From an uncultured Fretibacterium sp. (GTDB taxonomy: Bacteria; Synergistota; Synergistia; Synergistales; Aminobacteriaceae), in the NCBI GenBank assembly GCA_937915835.1, contig CALGHA010000008.1, positions 1-30,786 on the forward strand: a stretch of 30,786 bases of DNA, read 5' to 3'. Shown piece by piece: positions 30,731-30,786 of the stretch. Each line of letters starts with the position of its first letter. Positions within the stretch are counted from its first letter, which is position 1. A program made the position numbers and the translations under genes. The notes beneath the pieces were generated by a model. That model was not told the origin of the DNA and searched no databases. It was given only the letters and a program-made list of their open reading frames with translations.

Positions 30731-30786
30731 ATGAGCAAAGTAAACGTGCCCTATAAAATTTACCTTGACGAGAAAGAAATTCCATC
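30731..30786 (+). CDS. TrpB-like PLP-dependent enzyme, N-terminal fragment
   Basis: Only the first 18 codons are present, reading MSKVNVPYKIYLDEKEIP, after AACAGGAG. The PYKIYL-x-E-x-x-IP pattern resembles the N-terminus of TrpB2-type tryptophan synthase beta chains, which continue with a PxxWYN segment beyond the edge. This type is often separate from the trp operon and may act on indole and serine, or on another beta-replacement. The call rests on a short sequence, and the gene is cut by the window end. Confidence 0.6.
   Translation, partial: MSKVNVPYKIYLDEKEIP

Overview
The window reads as bacterial chromosome of moderate to low GC from an anaerobe-like organism with an outer-membrane or gut lifestyle. 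Gene content and several protein sequences (trigger factor-ClpP-ClpX-EngB, S2-EF-Ts-UMP kinase-RRF-CheR, a TrpB2-like start, FadH-type flavoenzyme, oligoendopeptidase F) remind me most of Synergistota, possibly an uncultured gut member. That placement is an inference from family resemblance only; no rRNA or full marker comparison is possible here.

Layout. 1-4127: the 3' end of nadD, an LCP-family envelope protein, a GT2 glycosyltransferase on the minus strand carrying a 7-bp tandem repeat near its start, then argF overlapping a cobalamin adenosyltransferase-like gene. 4134-8270: a divergent metabolic module, with a flavin/Fe-S oxidoreductase plus small monooxygenase on the minus strand, and an AraC regulator plus a signal-peptide-bearing acetolactate decarboxylase on the plus strand. 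8267-14039: the accessory part. A minus-strand pair of glycine-rich, membrane-active-looking proteins (8267-10969) and a plus-strand operon of five very small proteins (13027-14004) flank a sulfur-metabolism pair (O-acetylhomoserine sulfhydrylase and an Rrf2 regulator). Each of the two unknown cassettes is preceded by the same unusual promoter: TTGACA, a run of exactly ten C, and TATTAT, with a 20-nt spacer. This is the architecture expected of a slipped-strand, phase-variable promoter, and it makes the two cassettes a candidate co-switched system.

13959-24172: a long minus-strand housekeeping block, read from rpsB-tsf, through a terminator, to pyrH, frr, cheR, a hypA-like gene, a UvrD/PcrA helicase, coaE, pepF, a Cof-type HAD phosphatase and a divergent lspA. 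24185-26293: two tandem paralogous FkbM-type methyltransferases with a strong promoter-terminator unit between them (small RNA or attenuator). 26423-26457: five copies of a 7-bp repeat. 26503-30406: the protein-quality-control operon tig-clpP-clpX-engB with its own promoter and 5' hairpin. The right edge holds the divergent start of a TrpB-like gene.

The recurring theme in the accessory parts is potential contingency DNA: two poly-C promoters and two heptamer repeat tracts, next to surface-glycan genes or to unknown membrane-directed cassettes. All function calls come from reading motifs by eye; no database search was run.
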